In this document: piece by piece, positions 4,743 to 7,447 of the stretch
Numbering within the stretch: position 1 is the stretch's first letter
Layout of the letters: each line of letters starts with the position of its first letter
NCBI GenBank assembly: GCA_002399285.1
Contig: DHDI01000002.1
Span: 67,910-75,356 of the forward strand
Length of the DNA stretch: 7,447 bases
From: Thermoanaerobacterales bacterium UBA4880
Lineage (GTDB): Bacteria; Bacillota; Thermoanaerobacteria; Thermoanaerobacterales; UBA4877
Direction of reading: 5' to 3'
Notes under the pieces: model-generated
Told to the model about the DNA's origin: nothing
What the model saw: the letters and a program-made list of their open reading frames with translations, nothing else
Databases searched by the model: none
Position numbers and translations under genes: made by a program

Positions 4743-7447
4743 ATCCAAAGACTGCCTCATCGACATTAAAAAGTTCTCCAGGCAGCTTAAGATCTCGTCT
4801 TCCCGCTTATTCGCGACTCCTATGGTAAAATATGGAGGAACTGTGGCCGAATAGAGGATATTCTTATTTTTCTTAGTCAGTTCACTGACCAGCTCTATAT
4901 CCGAACCCATATTTTCCTGCAAGGTTATTATCAGGTTGTCGCCCTTTTGTTCTATCGAGGGTATCCTGAGCGACCGCGCGACGGCCTTTAAAAATGCGAT
5001 CTTTGTAAGGTTGAGCACGGGAGCCGGTATATCGCCGAATCTGTCGATGAGTTCTTCCCTTATATCCAGCACATCTTCAGAGTTCTCTATGGAAGCCATC
5101 TTTTTATACATATCTATGCGCAGCGACTCGTCCTTGATGTATTCGCTGTCTATGTAGGCGTTTACGTCAAGGTCTATGGAGGTATCCACCTTTTCTTCTG
5201 TCTTTTCACCCTTGAGCTTCCTTACGGCCTCCTCCATCATTTTAAAATAGAGGTCGTAGCCCACCGCTATCATGTGTCCGTGCTGCTCGGGGCCGAGTAG
5301 ATTGCCTGCCCCTCGTATTTCCAGATCCTTCATGGCCAGCTTGACGCCCGAGCCGAATTCCGTGAATTCCTTTATGGCTTTGAGCCGCTTCTCCGCCTCT
5401 TCGGAGAGCATTTTATTTCTTTCATAGGTGAAATAGGCATAGGCAAGCCGGTTGGAGCGTCCCACCCTGCCGCGGAGCTGATAGAGCTGGGCCAGGCCCA
5501 TCCTGTCGGCATCCTTCACGATGATCGTATTTACGTTTTGTATGTCCAGCCCAGTCTCGATTATCGTCGTGCATACAAGCACGTTGTATTTCTTATCGTA
5601 AAAGGCCTTCATCACCTTCTCCAACTCCCGCTCAGACATCTTGCCGTGAGCGACGCATATGTCGGCCTCCGGGACCAGCGCCTTCAGCTTTGTAGCTGTT
5701 TTGGCAATATCGTATACCCTGTTGTAGAGGAAATAGATCTGGCCGCCTCTGCCTATCTCCTTTAAAATGGCGTCCCTCGCCACTTCGTCGTTGTACTCCA
5801 TCACATACGTCTGCACCGGATACCGCTCCTGCGGCGGCGTCTCTATCTCACTCATGTCGCGAAGGCCGATCAGGGACATATGCATAGTCCGCGGGATGGG
5901 CGTGGCCGAAAGCGTGAGCACATCCACATTTTTGGCCATCGACTTGAGTATCTCCTTCTGCTTTACTCCGAACCTCTGCTCCTCGTCTATGATGAGCAGG
6001 CCGAGGTCTTTAAACCTGACGTCCTTTTGGATAAGCCTGTGCGTGCCTATCACGATATCCACGTCCCCGGTCCTGATCTTCTTCATGGTGCGCTTTTGCT
6101 GTTCGGGGGTGCGGAAGCGGCTGAGCATATCTATGGTCACTGGAAAGTTCCTGAAACGCTCCACAAAGTTATTGAAATGCTGCTCGGCTAAGATGGTGGT
6201 GGGGCAGAGAAGCGCCACCTGCTTGCCGTCCATTACGGCCTTAAAGGCTGCCCGTATCGCCACCTCCGTCTTGCCGTAGCCAACGTCGCCGCACAGAAGT
6301 CTGTCCATCGGGCGCGGCTTCTCCATGTCGCTCTTGACCTCTTCTATGGATTTTATCTGGTCGGGAGTTTCCTCATAGGGAAAGCCCTCCTCAAACTCCT
6401 TCTGCCACGGCGTGTCTGGAGAGAAGGAGTGCCCTTCCGTGGTCTGGCGGACTGCGTACAGGTCTATCAGTTCCTTAGCCATTTCCTCTATATTTTGTTT
6501 CACCTTGGTGCGGGTCTTCTGCCATTCGCTGCCGCCCAGCTTATTGATGCGGGGCGCTTTGCCTTCCTCCCCCACGTACTTTTGCACCATATCCATCTGA
6601 TCCACAGGGACATACAGCTTATCCGCTCCCGAATATTCCAGATTTAGATAGTCCCGGGTAACGCCCTCCACCTTGAAGGTTACTATACCGGTAAATTTTC
6701 CTATCCCATGGTTTTCATGCACCACATAATCTCCCGGATGCAGGTCGGCGATCTCCAGCTTATCCCTGCGGGACTTTTTTGAGGGCGCGGCCTTTTGCTT
6801 TGACACCCCGAAAAGCTCTGCGTCCGTCGCCAGCGCGAAGCCTGCCTCAGGTATCTCATACCCCTCGGACACGCTGCCCGGCATTATATTTATTTCGTTT
6901 TCCCTTATGTCGTCCAATTCATCAATATAGTTGGAGTATATACCGAATTCGGCCAGACTCTTCACCATGGAATGGGCCCTGTCTCCGCTGCCGGCGAGCA
7001 GCAGGGCGGTATATGCCTTGTCCCTCCATGCCTTGAGTTCGTCTCTTATGAGCTCCGGCTTGCCGTGGAAGGGGTGCATGCCCTTTACCGCGAAGTCGGC
7101 CGATACCCTCGGGCTTATCACCGTGTTCCTGGGAAATGCCGACAGCGTCAGGGTGGTCCTGCTCTCCGCCGAGGAGAGTATATGGCCGAATTCAGCCATC
7201 AGCCTGGCCTGGCCTGGCAGCGCCTCGCCCCTCGCCAGCAGATCGGCAAAAGTCTCGGAAAACGTCTTGAGCTCCGCCTCCGATTTGGCGGACAGCCTGG
7301 AGGGTTCGGCAAATACGACCAGGGCGTCGTTCTTCAGATAATCTATGAGGGTGTATGTCCTGCCGAAAAAATACGGAATGTACTGCTCGATCCCCTCAAA
7401 ATATGTGCCGAGATTGAAATTTACCAGTCTGTCCTCCACCTTTTCCC
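4725..7447 (-). CDS. mfd: Transcription-repair coupling factor Mfd, 5' end cut by the window edge
   Basis: A DNA translocase that removes stalled RNA polymerase from damaged templates and recruits UvrA for excision repair. The frame stays open to the right edge, so 7447 is not the start. About 907 codons are present; family members are about 1,150-1,180 residues, so some 250 N-terminal residues of the UvrB-like region are missing. Numbering from the GTG at 7439: the UvrB-like remainder and linker run to about 230. The RNA-polymerase-interacting CarD-like domain is at about 233-290 (GDYVVHENHGIG at 236). The RecG-like helicase follows, with Walker A GDVGYGKT (384-391, Lys390), DEEQRF (485-490), SAT (511-513) and QLRGRVGR (654-661). 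The C-terminal TRCF domain contains ELIDRFGDIP near 790. No stop or frameshift is seen. It ends in TGA 40 bases before prsA. An internal start at 7439 would remove known domains and is not credible. Confidence 0.97.
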   Translation of the reverse strand, partial: EKVEDRLVNFNLGTYFEGIEQYIPYFFGRTYTLIDYLKNDALVVFAEPSRLSAKSEAELKTFSETFADLLARGEALPGQARLMAEFGHILSSAESRTTLTLSAFPRNTVISPRVSADFAVKGMHPFHGKPELIRDELKAWRDKAYTALLLAGSGDRAHSMVKSLAEFGIYSNYIDELDDIRENEINIMPGSVSEGYEIPEAGFALATDAELFGVSKQKAAPSKKSRRDKLEIADLHPGDYVVHENHGIGKFTGIVTFKVEGVTRDYLNLEYSGADKLYVPVDQMDMVQKYVGEEGKAPRINKLGGSEWQKTRTKVKQNIEEMAKELIDLYAVRQTTEGHSFSPDTPWQKEFEEGFPYEETPDQIKSIEEVKSDMEKPRPMDRLLCGDVGYGKTEVAIRAAFKAVMDGKQVALLCPTTILAEQHFNNFVERFRNFPVTIDMLSRFRTPEQQKRTMKKIRTGDVDIVIGTHRLIQKDVRFKDLGLLIIDEEQRFGVKQKEILKSMAKNVDVLTLSATPIPRTMHMSLIGLRDMSEIETPPQERYPVQTYVMEYNDEVARDAILKEIGRGGQIYFLYNRVYDIAKTATKLKALVPEADICVAHGKMSERELEKVMKAFYDKKYNVLVCTTIIETGLDIQNVNTIIVKDADRMGLAQLYQLRGRVGRSNRLAYAYFTYERNKMLSEEAEKRLKAIKEFTEFGSGVKLAMKDLEIRGAGNLLGPEQHGHMIAVGYDLYFKMMEEAVRKLKGEKTEEKVDTSIDLDVNAYIDSEYIKDESLRIDMYKKMASIENSEDVLDIREELIDRFGDIPAPVLNLTKIAFLKAVARSLRIPSIEQKGDNLIITLQENMGSDIELVSELTKKNKNILYSATVPPYFTIGVANKREDEILSCLENFLMSMRQSLDLKAAV

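Noticed and set aside
3674..4828. A 384-codon open frame on the + strand, antisense to all of prsA
   Set aside because: It is the mirror of a Lys/Asp/Glu-rich gene, which yields a Leu/Ile/Phe/Tyr-rich product. It begins inside the prsA terminator, has no convincing ribosome binding site, and matches no family I recognise, whereas prsA has clear parvulin motifs.
5767..6279. A 170-codon + strand open frame and several shorter ones opposite mfd
   Set aside because: They lie opposite highly conserved helicase motifs of Mfd and look like low-stop shadow frames.

Overview
The window looks like ordinary chromosomal DNA from a Gram-positive, low-to-mid GC bacterium, most likely a member of the Clostridia. 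The evidence is the mfd-prsA gene pair, two lipoproteins with type II signal peptides, strong GGAGG-type ribosome binding sites, non-ATG starts, and compact intrinsic terminators. The exact genus cannot be read from the sequence. I see no transposase, integrase, tRNA, rRNA, CRISPR array or phage gene.

Layout from left to right. A + strand intrinsic terminator (about 24-53) closes a gene lying left of the window. Next comes a minus-strand Nudix hydrolase of the coenzyme A pyrophosphatase type (62-667). Upstream of it, also on the minus strand, is a solitary OppA-family lipoprotein, the solute-binding part of a peptide ABC importer (791-2425), with its own terminator (744-773). A 351-base divergent intergenic region (2426-2776) follows. 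It holds an extended -10 promoter candidate and a foldable leader for the binding protein, an inverted repeat over the expected -35 position, and an AT-rich block with weak promoter candidates for the next gene. That gene is a short-chain dehydrogenase/reductase on the + strand (2777-3553). It converges on prsA, and the two are separated by back-to-back terminators (3576-3613 on +, 3678-3704 on -). PrsA, a parvulin-type foldase lipoprotein, is on the minus strand (3713-4684; I prefer a TTG start). The rest of the window is the transcription-repair coupling factor mfd on the minus strand, cut at its 5' end by the right window edge (4725-7447).

How the genes relate. mfd and prsA lie in the same direction 40 bases apart, and prsA also has its own good sigma-A-type promoter overlapping the end of mfd. 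They act in different places (DNA repair in the cytoplasm, protein folding outside the membrane), so the pair is a conserved neighbourhood more than a pathway. The SDR, the binding protein and the Nudix enzyme each look like separate transcription units. No new multi-gene system is visible. The most interesting points are the structured leader and operator-like repeat upstream of the binding protein, and inverted repeats that enclose two of the terminators.
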